NCBI GenBank assembly: GCA_934427095.1
Contig: CAKRYM010000079.1
Location: 1 to 7,068 of the forward strand
From: an uncultured Bacillota bacterium
GTDB taxonomy: Bacteria > Bacillota > Dehalobacteriia > UBA4068
DNA length: 7,068 bases
Reading direction: 5' to 3'
Numbering within the stretch: position 1 is the first letter of the stretch; the number at the start of each line of letters is the position of its first letter. A program made the translations under genes and the position numbers. The notes beneath the pieces were generated by a model. That model made no database searches, was not told where the DNA came from, and saw nothing but the letters and a program-made list of their open reading frames with translations. Shown here piece after piece: positions 1-5,770 of the stretch.

Positions 1-647
1 GGTAAACGCAAAAGACGGAGAGGCAAATCAGGCAGATAATGAGAAAAATATTTAACCGCCTTAATGTGAAAAAGTTTTTTGCGAATTTTTTTTAAGGATA
101 ATTTTATCTTATGATACTGTTTGCCGCAGCCGGTGCATGTGAATGTTTCCTGGTCGATAGCAGCACCACAAACCTGACAATAACGATAACCTTTCGCAGG
201 CTTGTCCTGGTTGTTTAATTGTTCTGATTGCGCCAGATCATTTTGTTCCTGATCATTTTGTGAATCGTCCTTTTTAATAAAGGTTTTTAACAGGATAAAA
301 GTGATTATTCCGCCGGTAACAGAAAACCATAATAAAGTGTAGGTATGAGCGATAAAACAAAAGATGGCATAAACAACAGCGACAAGGAACAAAATGCCGG
401 AAAAAATGTAATAGGTGGCGGGCTTAGCGTTGCCTTTTCTTGCTAGCAGCGAGAAAAGAACAAAAGAACCGCCAAACGAAACAAGGGCTGTAACTCCGAT
501 GAGAATATCTTCAGAAGCCACAATATGGGGTTTAATCAGAAGTAAGGAACCCATTAAATCGCCCAAAAGAGCTCCCAGGGCAAATAAAATTGGAAAAGAG
601 ACAATACCGCAGAAAAAAGCAAGAAATATCCATAATTTTTTGCTCAT
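1..647 (-). CDS. Membrane protein with C-terminal zinc ribbon (partial, 3' end beyond window)
   Basis: The frame is open from an ATG at 647 to the left edge (215 codons, no stop), so the C-terminus is missing. About four hydrophobic helices are visible, at residues 5-27, 47-69, 79-101 and 104-124. A Gln/Asn/Asp-rich linker (127-150) follows, then a zinc ribbon with two CxxC pairs: C157/C160 and C171/C174, in the form YCQVCG and CTGCGK. Beyond it is a lysine/arginine-rich stretch (179-215) that probably lies in the cytosol. The start is supported by a purine-rich GGCGGTGG four bases upstream. The frame stays open upstream to an ATG at 731, but no ribosome binding site precedes that codon. I do not recognise a named family. 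Membrane proteins with a terminal zinc ribbon are common and mostly uncharacterised in Firmicutes. Its downstream partner cannot be seen. The reading frame is solid; the function is unknown. Confidence 0.85.
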   Translation of the reverse strand, partial: MSKKLWIFLAFFCGIVSFPILFALGALLGDLMGSLLLIKPHIVASEDILIGVTALVSFGGSFVLFSLLARKGNAKPATYYIFSGILFLVAVVYAIFCFIAHTYTLLWFSVTGGIITFILLKTFIKKDDSQNDQEQNDLAQSEQLNNQDKPAKGYRYCQVCGAAIDQETFTCTGCGKQYHKIKLSLKKIRKKLFHIKAVKYFSHYLPDLPLRLLRL

Positions 648-693
648 ATTTCCACCGCCTTTTGTTATAGATAAATAGATAAAGTATATAATT

Positions 694-775
694 ACCTTCT
701 TCACCGTGGCCTCATCATCGTACATCACCATGGCAGTCGTGCCACTGGCACAGAGGTGCGGTGTTCCACTTCTTT
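694..775. other. GC-richer intergenic island of unknown nature
   Basis: The gap 648-871 is mostly AT-rich, but this 80-base stretch is clearly richer in G and C. It contains the quasi-palindrome GTGCCACTGGCAC (739-751) and two similar 8-mers, CACCGTGG (702-709) and CACCATGG (727-734). Next to it are the perfect palindrome TGTTTCGAAACA (789-800) and an imperfect hairpin at 825-849 (TATACC...GGTATA arms with an inner GC/GC pair). It could be a structured leader of the downstream minus-strand gene, a gene remnant, or chance. No known RNA family was recognised. Confidence 0.35.
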
Positions 776-871
776 TTGTTACTAGGTGTGTTTCGAAACA
801 TGAAATATAAGCTATAGGTTAGATTATACCCAGCATTACGCCAGGTATATTTTTGTTTTTTTATACTTGAT

Positions 872-2050
872 TTATATTCCGTATCTTTCTTGCAGTTCCC
901 GAATGGCCGCTTCCCTGTCTGCTTCAATGGCTTCAATTTGTATTTCATAGGGGTACATGGCTTCTTGTATCAGAGATTGTCCATATAGGCTATTGAATAT
1001 CCCCGCTTCGTCTAATTGTTGGGCAATTTCTTGATAGGCTTGATTTTTCTCTCTTTTTATTTTTGTGATATAGTCATCATAAATCTTGTTTAGTACTTCA
1101 AGTTCTTTTTCATAGGAAGCATAATCAATATAATTTTGTGATGCGTTTTCTTCTTCATCCTGGAAGCTCTCTTCCAACTCCTTTTGTTTTTCTTCTATAA
1201 ATTCATCCAGCCAGGTATAATCGTCTTCTATCTCTACGGGAGTAACTTGAGCAATGTTACTGAATGGAGATTCATTTCCGTTTTTTACAGTGGCAACCTT
1301 GAAATAAAACGTATGTGCAGGGGATTCGGAAATAATTAGGAAAGCAGAGTAATCTGGTAAATGGTCGATAAGCAACTTCTGCCCTGATCCATTTTCGAAA
1401 GCATACCATCTGTTCATATTGTCCACAGCATAATAAACATGATATCCATCTGCGCCGGGAACCACATTCCATTGGAGATTAATTTCCCTATCGGAAAAAT
1501 CATAGATAAACAAGCCGGTAGGTGCGGGAAGATCTTCAATCTGAAAACCGGCGTAATTGCAATAAGTATCTATGATAATAGATTTTTTTACATCATCCCA
1601 AGTGACATGAACATCAAGCGCAGAAAGAACGTCTCTTAGCTTAAAATAATTATTCCCACCGATATTGTAAGCTTGCATGGACAACGGAGCGCCGTTGAAT
1701 AGAACGGAGGCATTAGACAAAACGGTAGTTTTATTCGTGTATTGAATTTCTTTTTGCAATCCGTAAATTGCGTCTTGATATGGCATACCGGATATCATAC
1801 CAATTTCTTCCGTTTCTGAATTCCAGGTCACGTCAAACTGTTTGCTTGTACTATTCAATAAGTATGCAATATCGCGAAGTTTGAAATAGTTATATCCCTC
1901 AATGTTGAACGAGGTTAAAAGGGTCAACTCATCGTTTACGTAAACATAAGCGTTTTTCGGTTCTGCTTCGATAGAATCCGCTGCCGCTGGCACAGATAAA
2001 GAGAACAGAAGAATAAAAATTAAGCAGAGTGTAAATAAATGTTTTTTCAT
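872..2050 (-). CDS. Secreted protein: two copper-amine-oxidase-N-like repeats, FnIII domain and coiled-coil tail
   Basis: The protein has 392 residues. A Sec signal peptide spans residues 1-24 (KK, a hydrophobic core, then a likely cut after PAAA). Two related repeats follow, at about 34-88 and 113-161. Both carry NYFKLRD (54-60 and 134-140) followed by a V-T-W motif, which is typical of the 'copper amine oxidase N-terminal' (stalk-like) domain of Firmicute cell-surface proteins. No metal site is evident and the domain name does not imply an oxidase. Residues 174-271 form a fibronectin type III domain (PAPTGL, INLQWN, GYHVYY, YFKVATVKNG). The tail (277-392) is strongly charged and helical, probably a coiled coil. 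The protein is exported and probably acts in adhesion or envelope scaffolding, but its partner is unknown. The start has an excellent AAGGAGG seven bases upstream. The gene appears to be transcribed alone from a promoter at 2132-2160, and no clear terminator follows the stop. No sortase signal or lipobox is visible. Confidence 0.9.
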   Translation of the reverse strand: MKKHLFTLCLIFILLFSLSVPAAADSIEAEPKNAYVYVNDELTLLTSFNIEGYNYFKLRDIAYLLNSTSKQFDVTWNSETEEIGMISGMPYQDAIYGLQKEIQYTNKTTVLSNASVLFNGAPLSMQAYNIGGNNYFKLRDVLSALDVHVTWDDVKKSIIIDTYCNYAGFQIEDLPAPTGLFIYDFSDREINLQWNVVPGADGYHVYYAVDNMNRWYAFENGSGQKLLIDHLPDYSAFLIISESPAHTFYFKVATVKNGNESPFSNIAQVTPVEIEDDYTWLDEFIEEKQKELEESFQDEEENASQNYIDYASYEKELEVLNKIYDDYITKIKREKNQAYQEIAQQLDEAGIFNSLYGQSLIQEAMYPYEIQIEAIEADREAAIRELQERYGI

Positions 2051-2131
2051 TGTTTTTCCTCCTTTTTTCTTAGAATAGCAACTTGTTGATTAATTTTTTT
2101 AATGTTTCTATTATAGTTGTCTTTTTCGTAT

Positions 2132-2160
2132 AGTATATCGTTAATTATATTAACATTCAA
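2132..2160 (-). promoter_or_regulatory. Sigma-A promoter of the secreted-protein gene, with palindrome in its spacer
   Basis: Read on the minus strand, TTGAAT (2155-2160) and TATACT (2132-2137) are separated by exactly 17 bases, giving a good vegetative promoter about 80 bases before the ATG at 2050. The spacer holds a perfect inverted repeat, GTTAAT-ATA-ATTAAC (2140-2154), placed where a repressor would block RNA polymerase. The regulator is unknown, and such AT-rich palindromes also arise by chance. Confidence 0.65.
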
Positions 2161-2167
2161 CATTTAT

Positions 2168-2209
2168 TGACAATTTTTGTCAGAATATTAATATTTGTCT
2201 GTACTGACA
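2168..2209. repeat. Cluster of TGACA/TGTCA inverted repeats and an AT palindrome
   Basis: Three nested palindromic elements lie just upstream of the preceding promoter. They are TGACAA-TTT-TTGTCA (2168-2182), the perfect palindrome AATATTAATATT (2184-2195), and a TGTCAG...CTGACA pair (2178-2183 and 2204-2209) that brackets it. The spacing suggests protein-binding sites upstream of the minus-strand promoter, but there is no match to a regulator I know. Confidence 0.5.
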
Positions 2210-2210
2210 G

Positions 2211-2249
2211 AGAAAGGTCGGTATTCCTCTAGCGGATACCGGCCTTTCT
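2211..2249 (-). terminator. Hairpin, probable terminator of the metalloregulator gene
   Basis: A long inverted repeat begins seven bases after the regulator's stop codon. AGAAAGG-T-CGGTAT-T-CC pairs with GGATACCGGCCTTTCT around a six-base loop, with one G-U pair and one bulged base, about 15 bp in all. There is no clean T-run on the minus-strand side (only CTTTCTCT, largely within the stem), so termination may be incomplete. On the plus strand it is followed by TTATAG and could also act there. Confidence 0.6.
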
Positions 2250-2255
2250 TATAGA

Positions 2256-2747
2256 TTAATCCATGGCTTCCTGGCTCTCTTTGTCCGGGAAGTTTTCTTT
2301 TTTCCACTGGCTGAAAAATGGTTCTGTTTGCATGTACTGTGTAAGTTGATCTAAATGATGTACGGTATTTGGGGTTAAAAAGTGCTCAATTTTTTCTGCT
2401 TCTTCCAACTCGTCTTCTTGTTGATTCAGTGTGCGCAAAAAACGTAATAAAACTTCATGACGATAGAGGAGATAGGCCCCCATTTTTTGACCTTTATCCG
2501 TTAATTGAATATAACCATAGCGCATGGCGTGAATATAACCGCTAGCATTTAGCTGCTGCACCATTTTACTCACAGAAGACGGGCGCACATGAAGTGTTCT
2601 TGCCAAATCCATTACTCTGACCTGGGGCTTATCCGCTAGGATACGGCAAATCATTTCCAAATAGTCTTCCATGGCCGCAGTTAAGGGGGCATGGGTATTT
2701 TTTTGATATCCTTTTAGTGTGTAAAATTGGTCGGTAGGTTTATTCAT
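2256..2747 (-). CDS. DtxR/MntR-family metal-dependent transcriptional regulator
   Basis: The protein has 163 residues. It is a metal-activated DNA-binding repressor of the short MntR type: a winged helix-turn-helix (about 23-92, with RVMDLARTLHVRPSSVSKMVQQL as its core, read in two parts 44-54 and 55-66) and a helical dimerisation/metal domain (93-145). There is no C-terminal SH3-like domain. Aligned from memory with Bacillus MntR, every metal ligand is present: D28 and E31 (MEDYLE), H97 (YRHE), and E118, E121 and H122 (AEKIEH). An extra N-terminal stretch of about 20 residues precedes the domain. I chose the ATG at 2747, which has AGGA eight bases upstream. The frame opens at an ATG at 2798, but that start would lie at or within the promoter and would add a Lys/Arg-rich stretch foreign to the family. 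The gene is divergent from feoAB, so it probably controls that operon and itself. Whether it senses iron or manganese in vivo is open. Confidence 0.9.
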   Translation of the reverse strand: MNKPTDQFYTLKGYQKNTHAPLTAAMEDYLEMICRILADKPQVRVMDLARTLHVRPSSVSKMVQQLNASGYIHAMRYGYIQLTDKGQKMGAYLLYRHEVLLRFLRTLNQQEDELEEAEKIEHFLTPNTVHHLDQLTQYMQTEPFFSQWKKENFPDKESQEAMD

Positions 2748-2772
2748 GGAGCTGATCCTGCCTATTTTCTTT

Positions 2773-2803
2773 TTGCACCCGTGCCTTGGGCGCTGCATAT
2801 GAT
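2773..2803 (+). promoter_or_regulatory. Probable feoAB promoter
   Basis: TTGCAC (2773-2778) and TATGAT (2798-2803) are the best pair in the region, but the 19-base spacing is long, as might be expected of an activated or weak promoter. The predicted start would fall near 2810, at the edge of the palindrome at 2811-2824. On the opposite strand a TAATAT box around 2803-2808 could serve the regulator, which would place that palindrome between its -35 and -10. Confidence 0.45.
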
Positions 2804-2810
2804 ATTACAA

Positions 2811-2824
2811 AGTTTCCTGAAACT
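2811..2824. promoter_or_regulatory. Palindromic operator candidate between the regulator and feoAB
   Basis: AGTTTC-CT-GAAACT is a perfect inverted repeat with 6-bp arms, roughly midway in the 103-bp gap between the divergent start codons. It would overlap the feoAB transcription start and the core promoter of the regulator. The likeliest ligand is the neighbouring MntR-like protein. It does not match the classical TTAGGTTAGCCTAACCTAA DtxR box or a Fur box. The assignment rests on position and symmetry. Confidence 0.55.
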
Positions 2825-2850
2825 AAAATTATTCGAAAGTGAGTGAGATT

Positions 2851-3087
2851 ATGCGCCCTTATCGTACCTTAAAGGAGCTTAACCCAGGGGAAACCGGGGT
2901 GGTTTCTAGTTTGCAAATGCAAGGCAGCCTTCGGCGGCGCTTTTTGGATATTGGATTGATTGCAGATACGCCCGTTCTTTGTTTGGGGCGTAGCCCTGGG
3001 GGGGATCCTGCAGCATATTTGATTCGTGGTGCAGTGATTGCCATTCGTGGAAAAGATAGTAAAGACGTATGGTTGAAAGAAGCTTAG
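2851..3087 (+). CDS. feoA: FeoA, ferrous iron transport accessory protein
   Basis: This 78-residue SH3-like protein has the normal FeoA length. Characteristic segments are the Gly-containing first strand (LNPGETGVV, 10-18), the RRRFLDIGLIADTPV segment (28-42) and GDPAAYLIRGAVIAIR (51-66). FeoA is cytosolic and is thought to bind FeoB and support ferrous iron uptake. I chose the ATG at 2851, preceded by the purine-rich GTGAGTGAGATT. An in-frame GTG at 2839 would add four residues but has no convincing ribosome binding site. It is the first gene of a two-gene operon, with feoB starting 12 bases after the stop. The usual FeoC is absent. Confidence 0.95.
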   Translation: MRPYRTLKELNPGETGVVSSLQMQGSLRRRFLDIGLIADTPVLCLGRSPGGDPAAYLIRGAVIAIRGKDSKDVWLKEA

Positions 3088-3099
3088 GCGGAGGTAATG

Positions 3100-5244
3100 A
3101 TGGGACTGACCAATTGCTCTGTTGGAACAAACGCTGTGGATCAGGGGTTGGTAATTCACCGGAAAAAAACTTCTGATAAAGTCATTGCCTTGGCAGGAAA
3201 TCCCAATGTGGGACAAAGCACAATCTTTAACGGGTTAACTGGTATGAATCAGCATACGGGGAATTGGCCGGGAAAAACTGTTGCTAATGCCCAGGGATTT
3301 TGCCGTACGGCCAAGCATGATTATATTTTTGTGGATATTCCAGGGACCTATTCCTTGCTGGCTCATTCGGCAGAAGAAGAGGTGGCGCGAAATTTTCTTT
3401 GTTTCGCACAGCCTGATGCGGTAATTGTGGTTTGTGATGCTACTTGTTTGGAACGAAATCTCAATCTTGTGCTACAAACCATGGAAATTTGCTCTAAGGT
3501 CATTGTTTGCGTCAATCTATTGGATGAGGCAGAAAGAAAGCATATTCAGATCAATTTCCCTTTGCTCCAGAAAAAGCTGGGTGTGCCGGTCATTGGCATT
3601 ACCGCCAGAGAACAGAATCATTTGATGCGTCTTTTGACTCAGCTGGATCAAATGGTAGATTCACCTAGTCAAAAAGCCACATCACCGGTGGTTTACCCCC
3701 AAGAAATAACAGAGGCGGTGAGGGCTCTTTCTCCCTGGGTGGAGCAAGCTTTTGGAGAAAATTATTGTAATGACTGGTTAGCCATGGCGCTATTAGAAGG
3801 GGACGAAACCTTGCTGGCGGAAATATGGCAGCATTGTACTCCTGATGATGAGGTCAGGCAAAACATGGAAGATTGTTTGGCAGAAAGCAGGAAAAAGCTG
3901 GCTGCCCAGGGCCTAACACAAGAAGACCTCAGAGATCGAATCGTAACGGCATTGGTGCATACGGCAGAAGAAATCTGCCAAGGTGTGGTAAGCTATCCAG
4001 CAACACAAGCCCATTCTTTTGATCGGAAAATGGACCGCATCTTGACTAGCAAAAGTACTGGTTATCCAGTGATGCTGTTATTGTTAGCGCTCATTTTTTG
4101 GCTGACCATTGAAGGGGCAAATTATCCTTCGCAATTGCTGTCTGAAGGGCTGTTTTGGTTACAGGACCAGTTGACCTTGCTGTTTACGCACTTAAATGCG
4201 CCAGATTGGTTGCATGGAGCGCTAGTATTAGGGGTTTACCGAGTGGTAGCCTGGGTGGTTTCCGTGATGCTGCCGCCAATGGCCATCTTTTTCCCTTTGT
4301 TTACGTTGTTGGAGGATTCCGGTTATTTGCCTAGGGTGGCGTATAACTTGGACCGCCCCTTTCAGCGTTGTCATGCCTGCGGAAAACAAGCCTTGACCAT
4401 GTCCATGGGGTTTGGTTGTAACGCTGCGGGTATTGTAGGCTGCCGAATTATTGATTCACCACGGGAACGGTTACTGGCTATTTTAACCAATAATTTCGTG
4501 CCTTGTAATGGGAGATTTCCCATTTTAATTACCATCATTACGATGTTTTTTCTAGGAACCGCCAGGGGACCCTTTTCCGGTATTTTTTCTGCCTGTTTAC
4601 TGACTTTACTCATTCTTTTGGGGGTAGGAATGACGTTATTGGTGACAAAATTTCTTTCTACCACCATATTAAAAGGCGTTCCCTCATCATTTTTGTTGGA
4701 GCTTCCTCCTTATCGAAAGCCACAGATCGGTAAAGTGATTGTTCGTTATGTGGTTGACCGGACCTTGTTTGTCCTAGTGCGCGCTGTATTGGCCGCAGCT
4801 CCGGCTGGCTTATTAATTTGGGTAATGGCAAATGTACAGATAGCAGGGAATAGCCTCCTTAATCACTGTGCAACTTTCTTAGATCCTTTTGCTACGATAA
4901 TGGGGTTGGATGGAGTCATTCTTCTGGGGTTTATTTTGGGTTTCCCAGCCAATGAAATTGTAATTCCCATTGTGATCATGGCCTATTTGTCTCAAGGCAC
5001 TTTAGTCGATTTGGGGAATATTGAAACAATGAAGACACTGTTTGTTGCACAAGGTTGGACTTGGGTAACAGCAGGCAGTATGTTGCTGTTTACGCTATTT
5101 CATTGGCCTTGTGCCACCTCTCTTTTGGTTATTAAAAAGGAGACTGGTAGCTGGAAATGGTCAGCATTAGCCTTTTTGATTCCTACGGTGGTAGGCGTGG
5201 TTCTTTGCTCAGCATTTTCTTGTATAGCAGGGCTTTTTCTTTAA
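3100..5244 (+). CDS. feoB: FeoB, ferrous iron transporter with atypical P-loop
   Basis: This inner-membrane Fe(II) importer has 714 residues, a full length for the family. The N-terminal G domain shows G1 GNPNVGQS (33-40), a switch-I threonine in NWPGKTV (T60), G3 DIPG (79-82), G4 NLLD (139-142) and G5 TAR (168-170). A helical regulatory region (about 190-315) follows, then the membrane core with hydrophobic segments from about 323 to 713. The core has CHACGKQALTM with a CxxC pair (C424/C427), MGFGCNA (436-442), NNFVPCNGRFP (464-474) and HWPCATSL (668-675). The P-loop lysine is glutamine (Q39, codon CAA at 3214-3216), which is unexpected for a GTPase. I chose the second of two tandem ATGs because GGAGG lies five bases before it and related proteins begin MGLT; the ATG at 3097 is possible. 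It shares the feoA transcript and ends at a strong terminator. The rest of the frame is intact, so it does not look like a pseudogene. Confidence 0.95.
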   Translation: MGLTNCSVGTNAVDQGLVIHRKKTSDKVIALAGNPNVGQSTIFNGLTGMNQHTGNWPGKTVANAQGFCRTAKHDYIFVDIPGTYSLLAHSAEEEVARNFLCFAQPDAVIVVCDATCLERNLNLVLQTMEICSKVIVCVNLLDEAERKHIQINFPLLQKKLGVPVIGITAREQNHLMRLLTQLDQMVDSPSQKATSPVVYPQEITEAVRALSPWVEQAFGENYCNDWLAMALLEGDETLLAEIWQHCTPDDEVRQNMEDCLAESRKKLAAQGLTQEDLRDRIVTALVHTAEEICQGVVSYPATQAHSFDRKMDRILTSKSTGYPVMLLLLALIFWLTIEGANYPSQLLSEGLFWLQDQLTLLFTHLNAPDWLHGALVLGVYRVVAWVVSVMLPPMAIFFPLFTLLEDSGYLPRVAYNLDRPFQRCHACGKQALTMSMGFGCNAAGIVGCRIIDSPRERLLAILTNNFVPCNGRFPILITIITMFFLGTARGPFSGIFSACLLTLLILLGVGMTLLVTKFLSTTILKGVPSSFLLELPPYRKPQIGKVIVRYVVDRTLFVLVRAVLAAAPAGLLIWVMANVQIAGNSLLNHCATFLDPFATIMGLDGVILLGFILGFPANEIVIPIVIMAYLSQGTLVDLGNIETMKTLFVAQGWTWVTAGSMLLFTLFHWPCATSLLVIKKETGSWKWSALAFLIPTVVGVVLCSAFSCIAGLFL

Positions 5245-5256
5245 TTCCATTTTTAG

Positions 5257-5301
5257 AATAACCTAGCGGACTGTGAAAACAGGCTGCTGGGTTATTTTTT
5301 T
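5257..5301 (+). terminator. Intrinsic terminator of feoAB
   Basis: An 18-base arm (5257-5274) pairs with 5279-5296 around a GAAA tetraloop, with a single A/G mismatch and two G-U pairs. Seven Ts (5295-5301) follow. It begins 12 bases after the feoB stop. It should separate iron transport from the downstream ABC operon. Confidence 0.93.
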
Positions 5302-5311
5302 GAAATATTAC

Positions 5312-5340
5312 TTGACAATGGCATGTTTATTGTGTATTCT
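5312..5340 (+). promoter_or_regulatory. Sigma-A promoter of the GntR/ABC operon
   Basis: A consensus TTGACA (5312-5317) is followed, after exactly 17 bases, by TATTCT (5335-5340). The predicted transcription start is near 5347, leaving a leader of about 28 bases. Confidence 0.85.
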
Positions 5341-5347
5341 GTATATG

Positions 5348-5361
5348 CTGTATATATACAG
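5348..5361. promoter_or_regulatory. Operator candidate for the GntR-family regulator
   Basis: CTGTATA-TATACAG is a perfect 14-base palindrome at the predicted transcription start, with a further half-copy CTGTATAT at 5339-5346 overlapping the end of the -10 box. YtrA-type GntR proteins bind TGTA...TACA-like inverted repeats in their own promoters. Repression of this operon by its first product is therefore likely. Confidence 0.7.
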
Positions 5362-5374
5362 ATGAGGTGATTGT

Positions 5375-5770
5375 TTGAATATTATTGTCAGAAATAGCGA
5401 TCAACGGCCCATTTATGAACAGATATACGCGCAGATCAAAAGTGCAATCCTAAACGGGGAGCTGAAAGTAGGAGATATGCTTCCTTCGATTCGGGGTTTG
5501 GCAAAAGATCTTCGCATCAGTGTGATTACCACGAAACGCGCTTACGACGAATTGGAACGAGATGGGTATATTTATACTGTGGCGGCAAAAGGCTGCTATG
5601 TTGCGGAGAAAAATTTGGACTTAATCCGTGAAACCCATTTATGCGAAATAGAAAGGCATATGCGCGCCATATGTGAACTTGCTGCTTTATGTGGTTTAAA
5701 CAAGGATCAATTATTGGAAATGCAACGGACGATAGAAAACGAGGAGATCAGCGATGAATCAAGCCATTGA
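5375..5770 (+). CDS. GntR-family transcriptional regulator, YtrA subfamily
   Basis: This protein has 131 residues. The N-terminal winged helix-turn-helix (about 10-76) shows the GntR hallmarks PIYEQI, GDMLPSIRGLAKDLRIS, and TTKRAYDELERDGYI followed by a wing ending AAKGCYVA. The remaining 55 residues form a short helical dimerisation region, as in the YtrA subgroup, with no large ligand-binding domain. The start codon is TTG at 5375, fixed by GAGGTGA four bases upstream; no ATG start lies near. The 3' end overlaps the ABC ATPase gene by 17 bases, which suggests translational coupling. Family members (YtrA in Bacillus, PmtR in Staphylococcus) repress adjacent ABC transporter genes until a membrane-active compound or peptide is present. 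The inducer here cannot be told from sequence. Confidence 0.92.
   Translation: MNIIVRNSDQRPIYEQIYAQIKSAILNGELKVGDMLPSIRGLAKDLRISVITTKRAYDELERDGYIYTVAAKGCYVAEKNLDLIRETHLCEIERHMRAICELAALCGLNKDQLLEMQRTIENEEISDESSH

Noticed and set aside
415..678. Plus-strand open frame of 87 codons
   Set aside because: It is antisense to the zinc-ribbon membrane protein gene, whose frame has clear helices and zinc-ribbon cysteines; no ribosome binding site was seen.
648..731. Upstream extension of the zinc-ribbon gene to in-frame ATGs at 725 or 731
   Set aside because: The frame is open, but no ribosome binding site precedes these ATGs, whereas the ATG at 647 has a purine-rich site and begins a normal membrane-protein N-terminus.
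825..871. Hairpin at 825-849 as a terminator for the secreted-protein gene
   Set aside because: Read on the minus strand, the hairpin is followed by ATCTAACC rather than a T-run; the A/T-rich run lies on the wrong side, and the stem has an internal mismatch.
715..948. Minus-strand open frame of 77 codons overlapping the 3' end of the secreted-protein gene
   Set aside because: It starts inside the secreted-protein gene in another frame, has no ribosome binding site, and its translation is not protein-like over the overlap.
2167..2250. Plus-strand TTGACA followed by the hairpin at 2211-2249, suggesting a tiny antisense or small RNA
   Set aside because: The matching -10 (AATATT) is poor, the predicted transcript would be little more than the hairpin, and no T-run follows.
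2748..2798. Longer start for the metalloregulator at the ATG at 2798
   Set aside because: It would place the start at or within the shared promoter and add a Cys/Lys/Arg-rich leader absent from MntR-type proteins; the ATG at 2747 has AGGA eight bases upstream.
2859..3216. Minus-strand open frames of 61 to 115 codons over feoA
   Set aside because: They are antisense to feoA and the feoB start and show no conserved motif or ribosome binding site.
4371..4667. Minus-strand 98-codon open frame inside feoB
   Set aside because: It is antisense to the conserved FeoB membrane core and is a by-product of that coding sequence.
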